This document shows, piece after piece, positions 1 through 7,772 of a stretch of 64,000 nucleotides of DNA. Source of the stretch: Lewinellaceae bacterium (GTDB lineage Bacteria > Bacteroidota > Bacteroidia > Chitinophagales > Saprospiraceae). Both the position numbers and the translations under genes were made by a program. Each line of letters opens with the position of its first letter. The stretch's first letter is position 1. The stretch lies in contig JACJYI010000008.1 of NCBI GenBank assembly GCA_020636225.1, forward strand, positions 186,001 through 250,000, in the 5' to 3' direction. The notes under the pieces are model-generated. The model saw only the letters and a program-made list of their open reading frames with translations. It did no database searches and was not told the DNA's origin.

Positions 1-1
1 C

Positions 2-532
2 GAAGGGAAGGATGAGATTCTGGGCGATATCGAGATCCGGATGGCGGAACTGTTGACCAGCCAGCTGGGTGTCCGCAAGATCGTCTCTTCGCCGGATGTC
101 GATGCTGTCATTCGCATCATGGGCAAGCCTGAACAGTTCGAAGAGGAGGTTGCGGAAGAGCAGCAGGAGAAGAGGTCCTACAAATCCACGAGCCATGAAT
201 TCAATTTCCGACCGGGCAAACGCCTTTACCGGGATCCGGAGGACAAGATCGTTGGCGGGGTCTGTTCAGGCCTGGCAGCTTATCTGGGCATTCACGATCC
301 AGTCTGGGTTCGCCTGGCCTTTGCCCTCCTCTTTTTCTCGGGAATCGGCATCATTCCCTACCTGGTCATGATGGTCCTTGTGCCCAAGGCAGAGACCGCT
401 GCCGACCGGCTGGACATGAAAGGAGAGCCTGTCAATATCCAATCCATTGCCGATGCAGTGGAGAAGCAATTCCAGGAGATTTCCGACAAGTTGACCGAGC
501 TGGGGAATGATCTCGGCAGGAAGAAGAAGTAA
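2..532 (+). CDS. PspC domain membrane protein (5' end cut by window)
   Basis: The reading frame is open to the left edge of the window, so the start lies upstream; an in-frame ATG at 41 is internal. The visible N-terminal part (EGKDEILGDIEIRMAELL) matches the helical region that precedes the PspC domain in Bacteroidota PspC proteins. The PspC domain follows (from about codon 61 counted from the ATG at 41, RLYRDPEDKIVGGVCSGLAA) with a hydrophobic stretch at about 88-114, then a short charged cytoplasmic tail. PspC proteins act in envelope stress; the exact role here is unknown. Followed by a strong terminator. Confidence 0.85.
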   Translation, partial: EGKDEILGDIEIRMAELLTSQLGVRKIVSSPDVDAVIRIMGKPEQFEEEVAEEQQEKRSYKSTSHEFNFRPGKRLYRDPEDKIVGGVCSGLAAYLGIHDPVWVRLAFALLFFSGIGIIPYLVMMVLVPKAETAADRLDMKGEPVNIQSIADAVEKQFQEISDKLTELGNDLGRKKK

Positions 533-554
533 AGGAGTTTTTCGACTGATCTCG

Positions 555-592
555 CACCCTCCAGGCTCCGGCCTGGGGGGTGTTTTCGTTTT
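555..592 (+). terminator. Rho-independent terminator after the PspC gene
   Basis: A 12-bp stem (555-566 with 571-582, one G-T wobble) closed by a TCCG loop is followed by TTTTCGTTTT. It sits 22 bases past the PspC stop. Confidence 0.85.
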
Positions 593-683
593 CCAATCCA
601 GGGAAACAAAAAAGGTTGGACTTCGTTAACAGCAGGATGTCCGGCAGCTAGTTTTTACCGAGATTTGAACCAGAAAGAAGGCT

Positions 684-1127
684 ATGCAACTGAGAAGGTA
701 TACGATCGTGCGACTGATCCTGGAGGATGAGGGGCGAGTCCTGCTGCTTAGGCAGACCAATCGGAACGGGGGGAAGTACACCCTGATTGGCGGGAAGATC
801 CAGGTCAGGGAAACGCCCATCCAGGCCTTGATCCGGGAGACCTTTGAAGAGTCAGGAGCCGTCATTGCCGAGGAAGACCTGGAATTTGTGCACTACTGCT
901 ATCAGCGCAAATCGGATATGATCAACATGATCCTGGTGTTTCGGGCGACCCGTTGGGCAGGGACCATCCTGAACCGGGAGTCCCATAAGTTCATGCATGT
1001 GGCCTGGTTTCCCAAGGAGGAATTGCCGGAACGGACGACCAAAGCGACCCGGCATATTCTCGACCAGGTCAGGAAGGGCTTTTCCAGGTATTCAGAGATC
1101 ACCTCCAAGCGGCTGATCGTCAAGTAG
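684..1127 (+). CDS. Nudix hydrolase
   Basis: 147-residue Nudix family protein. The Nudix box Gx5Ex7REUxEExGU is complete: G37, E43, R51-E52, E55-E56 and G58, which would bind the divalent metal and hydrolyse a nucleoside diphosphate linked to another group. The substrate cannot be read from sequence. The start ATG has a purine-rich stretch (AGAAAGAAGG) just upstream. It stands alone between two terminators, so it is probably monocistronic. Confidence 0.9.
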   Translation: MQLRRYTIVRLILEDEGRVLLLRQTNRNGGKYTLIGGKIQVRETPIQALIRETFEESGAVIAEEDLEFVHYCYQRKSDMINMILVFRATRWAGTILNRESHKFMHVAWFPKEELPERTTKATRHILDQVRKGFSRYSEITSKRLIVK

Positions 1128-1284
1128 CCCTGCACAGACCTTCTTTTCCTGACCATGTTCCAGGCCAGTTCAAACTGGATCCAGATCGGATGATCCGGCT
1201 TTTCGCGATCACAGAAGTTCAGAGTATCCGCCTGACTTGATGGGATTGTCTCGGCAGTTTCCCCCGATTGGGGTCAGGTAGAGT

Positions 1285-1322
1285 AAAAAAAGCCTCCCGG
1301 AGTCACTCCGGGAGGCTTTTTT
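1285..1322. terminator. Bidirectional terminator
   Basis: Perfect 10-bp stem GCCTCCCGGA/TCCGGGAGGC with loop GTCAC, flanked by A-run and T-run, so it can work on both strands. It separates the Nudix gene (+) from the convergent cysteine-rich protein gene (-). The remaining sequence from 1128 to 1284 shows no gene. Confidence 0.9.
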
Positions 1323-1341
1323 CATGTTGAGGAACTGAGGG

Positions 1342-1893
1342 TTAGTCGTTCTTCACGTTTTTCGCGGTAGGTGCAGCAGATGCACTGGCACCTTTGGCAG
1401 ATTTGCCTGCACAGCAGGATTTACCAGCTTTGGAACCGGCACAACCCTTGCTGTCGTTCGATGCAGTTGTTGCCTTGGCACCCTTGGATGCACAACAGGA
1501 TTTATCAGACTTGGATCCGGCACAAGCCTTTTCGCTTGTTGAAGCAGCTGTCGCTGCTGCGCCTTTGGAGGCACAACAGGATTTTTTGGCAGAACCCACC
1601 TCCGATGGTGAAGCATTCACAAACTGATTGGTGGCAGCGTCGAAGTTGACAGGCTCGTAGGACACCTTTCCACTCTTCTGGCATACATCCTTCCGGTAGT
1701 AGGATACCTTTCCGGATGTCTCACAGACCCTCCGTTCGATCGATTCATCCAGCGAAGCAGCCTGAGCGATCGCTTCATCGGATACCTCAACAGACGCACT
1801 GGAAGCGGCTCCGGAGCAATGATGCTTGGCAGTTTGAGCTTGTACCGTCCAGGCAGCGGAAGCGAGGAGGATAAGGAAGAGTAACTTTTTCAT
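1342..1893 (-). CDS. Exported cysteine-repeat protein, function unknown
   Basis: 183 residues with a clear signal peptide (about residues 1-19). The mature part has 11 cysteines in two kinds of repeat: two copies of a VC-x2-SGKVSY unit (around 56-80), then three KSCCA(S/G)K units separated by (A/G)CAGSK units in an Ala/Ser/Thr/Lys-rich, low-complexity tail. The paired CC motifs and an HHC near the mature N-terminus suggest metal or thiol chemistry, but I recognise no known family, so this is inference. It has its own -7/-33 promoter and a terminator, so it is transcribed alone. Confidence 0.8.
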   Translation of the reverse strand: MKKLLFLILLASAAWTVQAQTAKHHCSGAASSASVEVSDEAIAQAASLDESIERRVCETSGKVSYYRKDVCQKSGKVSYEPVNFDAATNQFVNASPSEVGSAKKSCCASKGAAATAASTSEKACAGSKSDKSCCASKGAKATTASNDSKGCAGSKAGKSCCAGKSAKGASASAAPTAKNVKND

Positions 1894-1921
1894 GTTCTTG
1901 AGCTTTGAATTGATTTGATTC

Positions 1922-1952
1922 CAAATTTACACGGAATCTGTCCAATTGCCAA
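1922..1952 (-). promoter_or_regulatory. Bacteroidota promoter for the cysteine-repeat protein gene
   Basis: On the minus strand a -7 box TAAATTTG (1929-1922) lies 20 bases downstream of a -33 TTG (1952-1950), the spacing expected of the Bacteroidota primary sigma factor. It precedes the ATG at 1893 by about 28 bases. Confidence 0.65.
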
Positions 1953-2094
1953 GTTTCGTCCAACCGGATGATCTGCTTTAACAGACCTTTAACCGATTTG
2001 CACGGGCATCCGATCACCGATTCAATAAAGGAATTGGCCTACATTTACATCATCTCCCAGCGGATTTTACCTGTTCACATTCACCCGTCTATCC

Positions 2095-2520
2095 ATGACA
2101 AGATTTCACTTGCTGATCCTGATCCTCTTTGGCCTGACGGCTTGCCATACACCCAGGTATTCTGCTGACCAGTTACCTCCGGAACGACTGGTGTTCGGCT
2201 CAGGTGGCGGATTCAGTGGCATCGAGACATCCCATACCCTGGTCAATAGCGGTCAGCTCTGGAAACAACAGGGTGTTGGAGCGCCAATGACTGAGATCAC
2301 TGGCATCTCCTCATGGGAAGCGAAGTCTTTGGTGAATTCAGCCGGCGACCTGATCTATGGTGAGGTTGCCCTCAATCCACTGGGTAACACCTATTCATTC
2401 ATCGAGTATATCTCTCCGGAGCGTTCGTCGAGGATCACCTGGACGGGTGAGTTGCCCACTGTTGATCCAGCCCTCGCCCGTCTCGTCAATGACCTGTTCC
2501 ACCTGACTGCCAAGAAATAG
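2095..2520 (+). CDS. Small lipoprotein with FGSGGGFSG motif, possible M4 peptidase inhibitor
   Basis: 141 residues with a lipoprotein signal ending in the lipobox LTAC (Cys17). After the Cys comes a conserved-looking FGSGGGFSGIE motif followed by alternating hydrophobic segments, and a C-terminal LARLVNDLF helix. Its stop is only 6 bases before the M4 metallopeptidase start, so the two are probably cotranscribed. The Gly-rich motif plus this location recall the emfourin (protealysin-inhibitor) family, which is encoded next to M4 peptidases, but similar glycine-rich lipoproteins also occur in Bacteroidota without a peptidase partner, so the function is inference only. Confidence 0.75.
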   Translation: MTRFHLLILILFGLTACHTPRYSADQLPPERLVFGSGGGFSGIETSHTLVNSGQLWKQQGVGAPMTEITGISSWEAKSLVNSAGDLIYGEVALNPLGNTYSFIEYISPERSSRITWTGELPTVDPALARLVNDLFHLTAKK

Positions 2521-2526
2521 TATCCA

Positions 2527-5500
2527 ATGAAAAAACAGACACACATTCTGCAATGGTTGTTCCTGGTCGGTTTGCTGGCGTTCTCCATGCCTGGATATGG
2601 CCAGATCAAACCAATTAGATCCGCCACCGGGCTGGCCTTGCCGGTGAGCGAACTGGAACCGGTCGTACTCCCGGCCAGTGTTCCTCAGGCCTCCCCGAGC
2701 CTGCAGGGAGGCGGCTTCTCCAGGCAGTCCCTTGGTTTTGAGGCTCCGGTACCCGGTGTCATCCGGCTCCTGGCACGCGATGACCAGGGATTGCCCATTT
2801 GGGCAGAAATCGCCTACGGTGATCCCGATGGCGTCTCCCTGGAAGCCCAGGCATCTCGTGTCCTTTCCGATATGGCGGTCCTGATGAAGATCCGCAATGC
2901 GCAAGAGGATTTGTCGCTCAAGCGGATCGACCACCGTTCCGACGGTGAGGATGTACTGGTGTTTGAACAACAGTACAAAGGTGTTGTCGTTGACGGTGCG
3001 GAGATCCGCCTGTATGCGCGGGACGGTCGGATAACCCTCTTTTCCGGCCGATACTTTCCTTCTCCGGCACTGTCCAGTGTGCAACCAGTCCAGCCGGCTG
3101 CCGAGGCCGTCGTTCATGCCAGTGAAGAGGTAGGGGCTCGTGACCTGGGCGGTCTGCCTGCGGACTATCTGCCGGAATTGCCGGCACCGCAGTTGACCAT
3201 CCTTCACCGGGACGGGCAGCCGGTGCTGGTCTGGAAGGTGGAGTTGATGGCCAATGCTCTCCATCGGTGGACGGTCTATATCGATGCCAAATCCGGAGAT
3301 GTGGTTCACAAGCGTGCCGAGACCTGCAGCCTGACCGGGATGCACCATCACGCCATGCCGGTACTGGACGGGCCCTTTACGGCCAATGCCGTTGACCTGA
3401 AAGGTGTCAATCGACTGATCAATACCTACCAGGTGGGGAATACCTATTATCTGCTGGATGGCAGCCGACCGATGTTCAAGCCTGGTTCGTCCATGTTGCC
3501 GGATGACCCTGTCGGTGGTATTCTGACCATTGATGCGCTGAACACCTCCCCGGCTCTGAATTCATTCAAGGCCGCCCATGTCACCAGCAGCAATAATTCG
3601 TGGAACAAACCGGTGGCCGTATCTGCCCATTACAATGCCGGTATCGCCTATGAATATTACCGCCAGACCTTTAACCGCAATTCGATCAGCGGGACGGGAA
3701 AATCCATCATGTCATTTGTGAATGTAGCCGATGATGATGGCGGTGGAATGGACAATGCCTTCTGGAATGGCGCGGCCATGTTCTATGGCAATGGAGATCA
3801 GGCCTTTCTGCCTCTGGCCCGCTCATTGGATGTGGCCGGTCATGAAATGACCCACGGGGTCATCCAAGCCACAGCCAACCTGGTCTATGAAAAGGAGTCC
3901 GGGGCCCTCAACGAGTCCTTTGCGGATATCTTCGCGACCATGATCGACCGGGATGACTGGAAGATCGGCGAGGAAGTGGTCAAGGCATCGGTGTTCCCGT
4001 CCGGTGCCTTGCGGGATCTTCAGGATCCCCACAATGGGGGGAGCGGACTGGGCAGCCCGGGATGGCAACCCAAGAATACCAGCGAGCAGTACAACGGCTC
4101 CCAGGATAATGGCGGGGTGCATATCAACAGTGGGATTCCCAATCATGCCTTTTATTTGTTTGCCTCCAATGCCGGGGTGACCAAGGAGCAGGCGGAGCAG
4201 GTGTTCTATCTTGCTTTGGACAAATACCTGGTCAAATCCTCCAAGTTCATCGACCTGCGTTATGCGGTCATCCAAGCCTGCAAGGACCTCTACGGAGCGG
4301 GAACCCCGTTGGTGGGCATTGCGGAGAATGCCTTCAATGCCGTGGGAATCGGATCCGGGAATACCGGTGGGGGGACACCTGACGATTATCAGGATGACAT
4401 CAACGTCAATCCCGGTGAGGAGTATCTGGTGTTCCGCGATGACCCCTCTTCAAAACTCTATATCTCCTCAGCAGATGGAAGTGGTATCCAGGTCCTCTCC
4501 AATGTGGCACCCAAGAGCAGGCCGAGTGTGACAGATGATGGGTCGCTGATCGTTTTTGTGGGACAGGATAACAAAATGCATGCGATCACCATCGACTGGT
4601 CGACCGGCCAACCGACAGAGAGCATCATCCAGAATCAGCCGATCTGGCATAATGTGGCGATCTCGAAAGATGGTCTGCGGATCGCCGGGATCGCAGATGA
4701 TATCGTTCCGGAGATCGAAGTATTCGACTTCAACTCCGGTCAATGGAATGTCTTCGGATTGTATAACCCCACCTTTGCAGAAGGGGTGGTGACCAATGAG
4801 GTCCGGTACGCGGATGCCATGGAATTCGATCATTCCGGTAATTACCTGGTCTATGACGCCTATAACCTGATTACCAATGAATCAGGAGACAATTTTGATT
4901 ACTGGGATATCGGCTTTTTGGATGTTTGGGATCCGGTAACAAATAATTTTGCCAGCGGAGAGATCTTCAAGTTGTTTTCCAGCGTGCCGGACCTGAGCAG
5001 TGTAGCCAATCCGACCTTTGCCAAGAATTCCTCCTATATCCTGGCCTTCGATTTCTATGATGGTCAGGCGGATGCCTATTACATCATGGGCGTCAATCTC
5101 GAGTCGGGCGATATCGGCCAGATCTATGAGAACAATACCCTGGGATATCCCAACTACAGTGTCCATGATGATCAGCTCATCTTTGATGCCAAGACGGGAT
5201 TCTTCCTCGACCAGGTCCTGGGGATCATCGACCTGAACAGTAACAAGATCACCGGGATCAGTGGCACCGATTTTCTGTTGATCGACGGCGGGGCCAGGGG
5301 CAACTGGTTTGCCAATGGTGTTCGTCCACTGACAGGAACGAATGAACCGGAGACAGTGGACAATCCATTCCTTTATCCCAATCCGGGTACCAACAGCTTC
5401 ATCCCCATCGGGATTCCGTCAGGATCTACCATTCGGGTTTGGAATGCACTGGGATCGGAGATTCTGCGGGTGACTGAGTGGCAGGAAGGACAGGCCATTG

Positions 5501-5592
5501 AAATGGGTGACGTTACAGCCGGTATCTATTATATCCAGATGGTCTACCAGGGAAAAACTGCTTCACAAACCTGGATAAAAAGCCAGGAATAA
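2527..5592 (+). CDS. T9SS-exported M4 (thermolysin-like) metallopeptidase with C-terminal beta-propeller-like region
   Basis: 1021 residues: signal peptide (1-25), FTP propeptide (about 115-170), PepSY-like propeptide (about 190-265), M4 catalytic domain (about 300-610), a region of repeated SxDG/Y-x-D strands resembling a TolB/PD40 propeller (about 620-930), and a T9SS type A sorting domain at the C-terminus (YPNPG... to end). Zinc and catalytic residues are intact: HEMTH at 439-443, E463 in NESFAD (24 residues after the first His as in thermolysin) and H532 in GGVHINSG. It should be secreted or surface attached by type IX secretion after propeptide cleavage. The upstream lipoprotein gene is probably in the same transcript. 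Confidence 0.93.
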   Translation: MKKQTHILQWLFLVGLLAFSMPGYGQIKPIRSATGLALPVSELEPVVLPASVPQASPSLQGGGFSRQSLGFEAPVPGVIRLLARDDQGLPIWAEIAYGDPDGVSLEAQASRVLSDMAVLMKIRNAQEDLSLKRIDHRSDGEDVLVFEQQYKGVVVDGAEIRLYARDGRITLFSGRYFPSPALSSVQPVQPAAEAVVHASEEVGARDLGGLPADYLPELPAPQLTILHRDGQPVLVWKVELMANALHRWTVYIDAKSGDVVHKRAETCSLTGMHHHAMPVLDGPFTANAVDLKGVNRLINTYQVGNTYYLLDGSRPMFKPGSSMLPDDPVGGILTIDALNTSPALNSFKAAHVTSSNNSWNKPVAVSAHYNAGIAYEYYRQTFNRNSISGTGKSIMSFVNVADDDGGGMDNAFWNGAAMFYGNGDQAFLPLARSLDVAGHEMTHGVIQATANLVYEKESGALNESFADIFATMIDRDDWKIGEEVVKASVFPSGALRDLQDPHNGGSGLGSPGWQPKNTSEQYNGSQDNGGVHINSGIPNHAFYLFASNAGVTKEQAEQVFYLALDKYLVKSSKFIDLRYAVIQACKDLYGAGTPLVGIAENAFNAVGIGSGNTGGGTPDDYQDDINVNPGEEYLVFRDDPSSKLYISSADGSGIQVLSNVAPKSRPSVTDDGSLIVFVGQDNKMHAITIDWSTGQPTESIIQNQPIWHNVAISKDGLRIAGIADDIVPEIEVFDFNSGQWNVFGLYNPTFAEGVVTNEVRYADAMEFDHSGNYLVYDAYNLITNESGDNFDYWDIGFLDVWDPVTNNFASGEIFKLFSSVPDLSSVANPTFAKNSSYILAFDFYDGQADAYYIMGVNLESGDIGQIYENNTLGYPNYSVHDDQLIFDAKTGFFLDQVLGIIDLNSNKITGISGTDFLLIDGGARGNWFANGVRPLTGTNEPETVDNPFLYPNPGTNSFIPIGIPSGSTIRVWNALGSEILRVTEWQEGQAIEMGDVTAGIYYIQMVYQGKTASQTWIKSQE

Positions 5593-5652
5593 GGTGGTGG
5601 CAGTCACAGACAATGCCAGAGGTTACCTTGCTTCGCACATGATGATTCCCTC

Positions 5653-6681
5653 ATGAACGGACAGACAGGTACCACCAAAGTACTGATCATCCGATTGAGT
5701 TCGATCGGCGACATCGTCTTGACGACTCCGGTGATCCGGGCTGTCCACCAGCAATGGCCGGCCGAGGTACATGTGCTCACCAAGAAAGGGTTCGTACAGA
5801 TCCTGTCTCCCAATCCCCATATCAGCAAGGTGATCCCCCTGGAGCAATCCCTCGGGGATACGATACGAACATTGCGGGCGGAGCGATATGACCTGGTGAT
5901 CGACCTGCACAAGAATATTCGAACCCGACTGATACGCCTGGCACTCCGACGGCCCTCCCTGGCCTTCCGCAAGCTGAATGGTGCCAAATGGTTGATGACC
6001 GCCCTGCATATTGACCGGTTGCCCCGCATCCACCTGGTGGATCGGTACTTTCAGGCCCTTGCCCCAAAGGGGATCCAGCCGGATGGACAGGGTCTGGACT
6101 ACTTCATTGCCCCGAAGGATCGGGTCCAGCCCGGGGAGTGGGTCAATGGAGCCTACGTGGCGGTGGCCCTTGGTGCCGCTCATGCCACCAAGCAGATCCC
6201 GGAAGAGAAACTGGTCGATATCCTGAGCCAGGTCGATCTTCCCATCCTGCTCCTGGGGGGAGGCAACGAGCAGACGTTGGGTGACCGCCTGGTCGCTACC
6301 CTGACTGGCAGGGAGGTGGTCAATCTGGCTGGTCGGCTTTCACTGGGTCAATCCGCCGATGTGATCCGGCAAGCCCGTGTTGTGCTGACCCCGGATACGG
6401 GTATGATGCATATCGCCGCTGCCTTTCAGAAGCCGATCATCAGCGTGTGGGGCAATACCATCCCGGCATTTGGCATGTATCCCTATCTGAGGGAGGGGAG
6501 TCCGGAAGGGCAGATCTGGGAAGTCAGAGGCTTGGGCTGCCGTCCCTGTTCCAAGATCGGACATAAGTCCTGCCCGAAGGGGCATTTCCGGTGCATGATG
6601 GACCAGCCGGCCACGGCGATCGCCAATTCGATCCGAGACTGGGGAGAATCGGATCAGATTCCTCTGCAGGAACATCTCTGA
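5653..6681 (+). CDS. Glycosyltransferase family 9 (heptosyltransferase-like)
   Basis: 342 residues. The N-terminus has the family hallmark RLSSIGDIVLTTP (14-26), and the C-terminal nucleotide-sugar half carries LTPDTGMMHIAAA (about 246-258) followed by the usual KPIISVWG strand. GT9 enzymes add heptose or related sugars to the LPS core from ADP- or GDP-activated donors at the cytoplasmic face of the inner membrane; the exact sugar is not predictable. It has a Cys-rich C-terminal end (GCRPCSKIGHKSCPKG) typical of this clade in Bacteroidota. Confidence 0.9.
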   Translation: MNGQTGTTKVLIIRLSSIGDIVLTTPVIRAVHQQWPAEVHVLTKKGFVQILSPNPHISKVIPLEQSLGDTIRTLRAERYDLVIDLHKNIRTRLIRLALRRPSLAFRKLNGAKWLMTALHIDRLPRIHLVDRYFQALAPKGIQPDGQGLDYFIAPKDRVQPGEWVNGAYVAVALGAAHATKQIPEEKLVDILSQVDLPILLLGGGNEQTLGDRLVATLTGREVVNLAGRLSLGQSADVIRQARVVLTPDTGMMHIAAAFQKPIISVWGNTIPAFGMYPYLREGSPEGQIWEVRGLGCRPCSKIGHKSCPKGHFRCMMDQPATAIANSIRDWGESDQIPLQEHL

Positions 6682-6712
6682 TTTGTGGTTTGAAGGGAAA
6701 CAGCTATATTTC
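6682..6712 (+). promoter_or_regulatory. Promoter of the porP-ompA envelope pair
   Basis: TTTG (6682-6685), a 19-base spacer, then TATATTTC (6705-6712), one base off the TAnnTTTG -7 consensus, about 22 bases before the PorP start. Confidence 0.5.
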
Positions 6713-6734
6713 GCCATTCTAACTGACAAGTGAT

Positions 6735-7745
6735 ATGATGAAGAAATACCTTCTGATTGCAATTCTTGGATTCGGGTTCCTTGGCATACAGGCCCAGGAT
6801 ATCCATTTTACCCAATTTACGATGTCTCCGCTGATGATGAACCCCGCGAATACAGGGGCTTTCTTCGGGTCATATCGGATCGGTGGCATCTACCGCGATC
6901 AATGGTCACATCTGAGTAATTCCTTCCAGACGCCGGCTGTTTATGTTGATGCTCCGATCATCCGGGGCTTTCGCAAGAATGACTGGGTCGGGGTGGGAAT
7001 GAACTTTTTTCAGGACAAGGCCGGTGTTGCCGGTTTGCAGTTCAGCGGTGTCCTGATGTCGGCCGCCTATCACCTGGCGTTGGATAAGAAGCGGCAGAAT
7101 GTCCTGACCTTTGGGTTTGGAGGTGGCAACATGAACCGCCGGATCGATCTGAACAATGATCGGATCAAGCTTTACGATGAACTGGAAGATCCAAACGTGA
7201 CCAGCCAGGACCGCATGTCCATCCAGGAGAAGACCGATTATATCGACCTGAATGCAGGTCTGCTCTTCACCCGCAAGATGAAGAACGGCAAGGCGCTTCA
7301 CCTGGGTGTTGCCCTGAACCACCTCAACAAGCCTGACTACAATCTCCGCGGTGGCAATGGCGATGCTGACCGGTTGCCCTGGAGGATCTCGGCCACCGCA
7401 GACATGGAGTTTGCCCTGAACGACCAATGGTCACTGACCCCGGCCCTGTTGTTCCAGAATATGACCAATATTTCCGAGATCCAGGCTCAGGCCCTGGCAG
7501 GCTATCTCTTTGATGCCCAGAAGGAGATCACCCTATTGGGTGGATTGGGCTACCGGGTTGGCGATGCCATCCCCGTGATCATCGGTGCCCAGTGGAAAAC
7601 GCTGAGAGTCGGTGTCAGCTGGGATTACAATACCTCCGAGGTTACCCCCAACGGAAATGGTGGCTTCGAGATCGCCGCTTCCTATATCGGCAGGATCTTC
7701 AAGAAACCCGCTGTTAAGCGGGTGATCATTTGTCCTCGTTATTGA
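6735..7745 (+). CDS. PorP/SprF family type IX secretion outer membrane protein
   Basis: 336 residues with a signal peptide (1-21) and the family's N-terminal signature QDIHFTQF...PLMMNPANTG, followed by repeated beta-barrel strands and an aromatic C-terminal region. PorP/SprF proteins are outer membrane partners of the T9SS, and many Bacteroidota encode several paralogues, each beside an OmpA/PD40 protein or a large sorted substrate. Only 27 bases separate it from the downstream OmpA-family gene, so the two form an operon. Two adjacent ATGs (6735, 6738) are possible starts. Confidence 0.92.
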   Translation: MMKKYLLIAILGFGFLGIQAQDIHFTQFTMSPLMMNPANTGAFFGSYRIGGIYRDQWSHLSNSFQTPAVYVDAPIIRGFRKNDWVGVGMNFFQDKAGVAGLQFSGVLMSAAYHLALDKKRQNVLTFGFGGGNMNRRIDLNNDRIKLYDELEDPNVTSQDRMSIQEKTDYIDLNAGLLFTRKMKNGKALHLGVALNHLNKPDYNLRGGNGDADRLPWRISATADMEFALNDQWSLTPALLFQNMTNISEIQAQALAGYLFDAQKEITLLGGLGYRVGDAIPVIIGAQWKTLRVGVSWDYNTSEVTPNGNGGFEIAASYIGRIFKKPAVKRVIICPRY

Positions 7746-7772
7746 TCTTTTGACGTTTAATCCACCATCTAT

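Noticed and set aside
1440..1590. DNA-level repeats inside the cysteine-rich gene, considered as a CRISPR or satellite
   Set aside because: They follow codon periodicity and encode the SCCASK/ACAGSK units; no spacer structure.
2395..3351. 318-codon open frame on the minus strand
   Set aside because: Antisense shadow of the M4 peptidase gene; composition rich in His/Gln/Arg without any family match or promoter.
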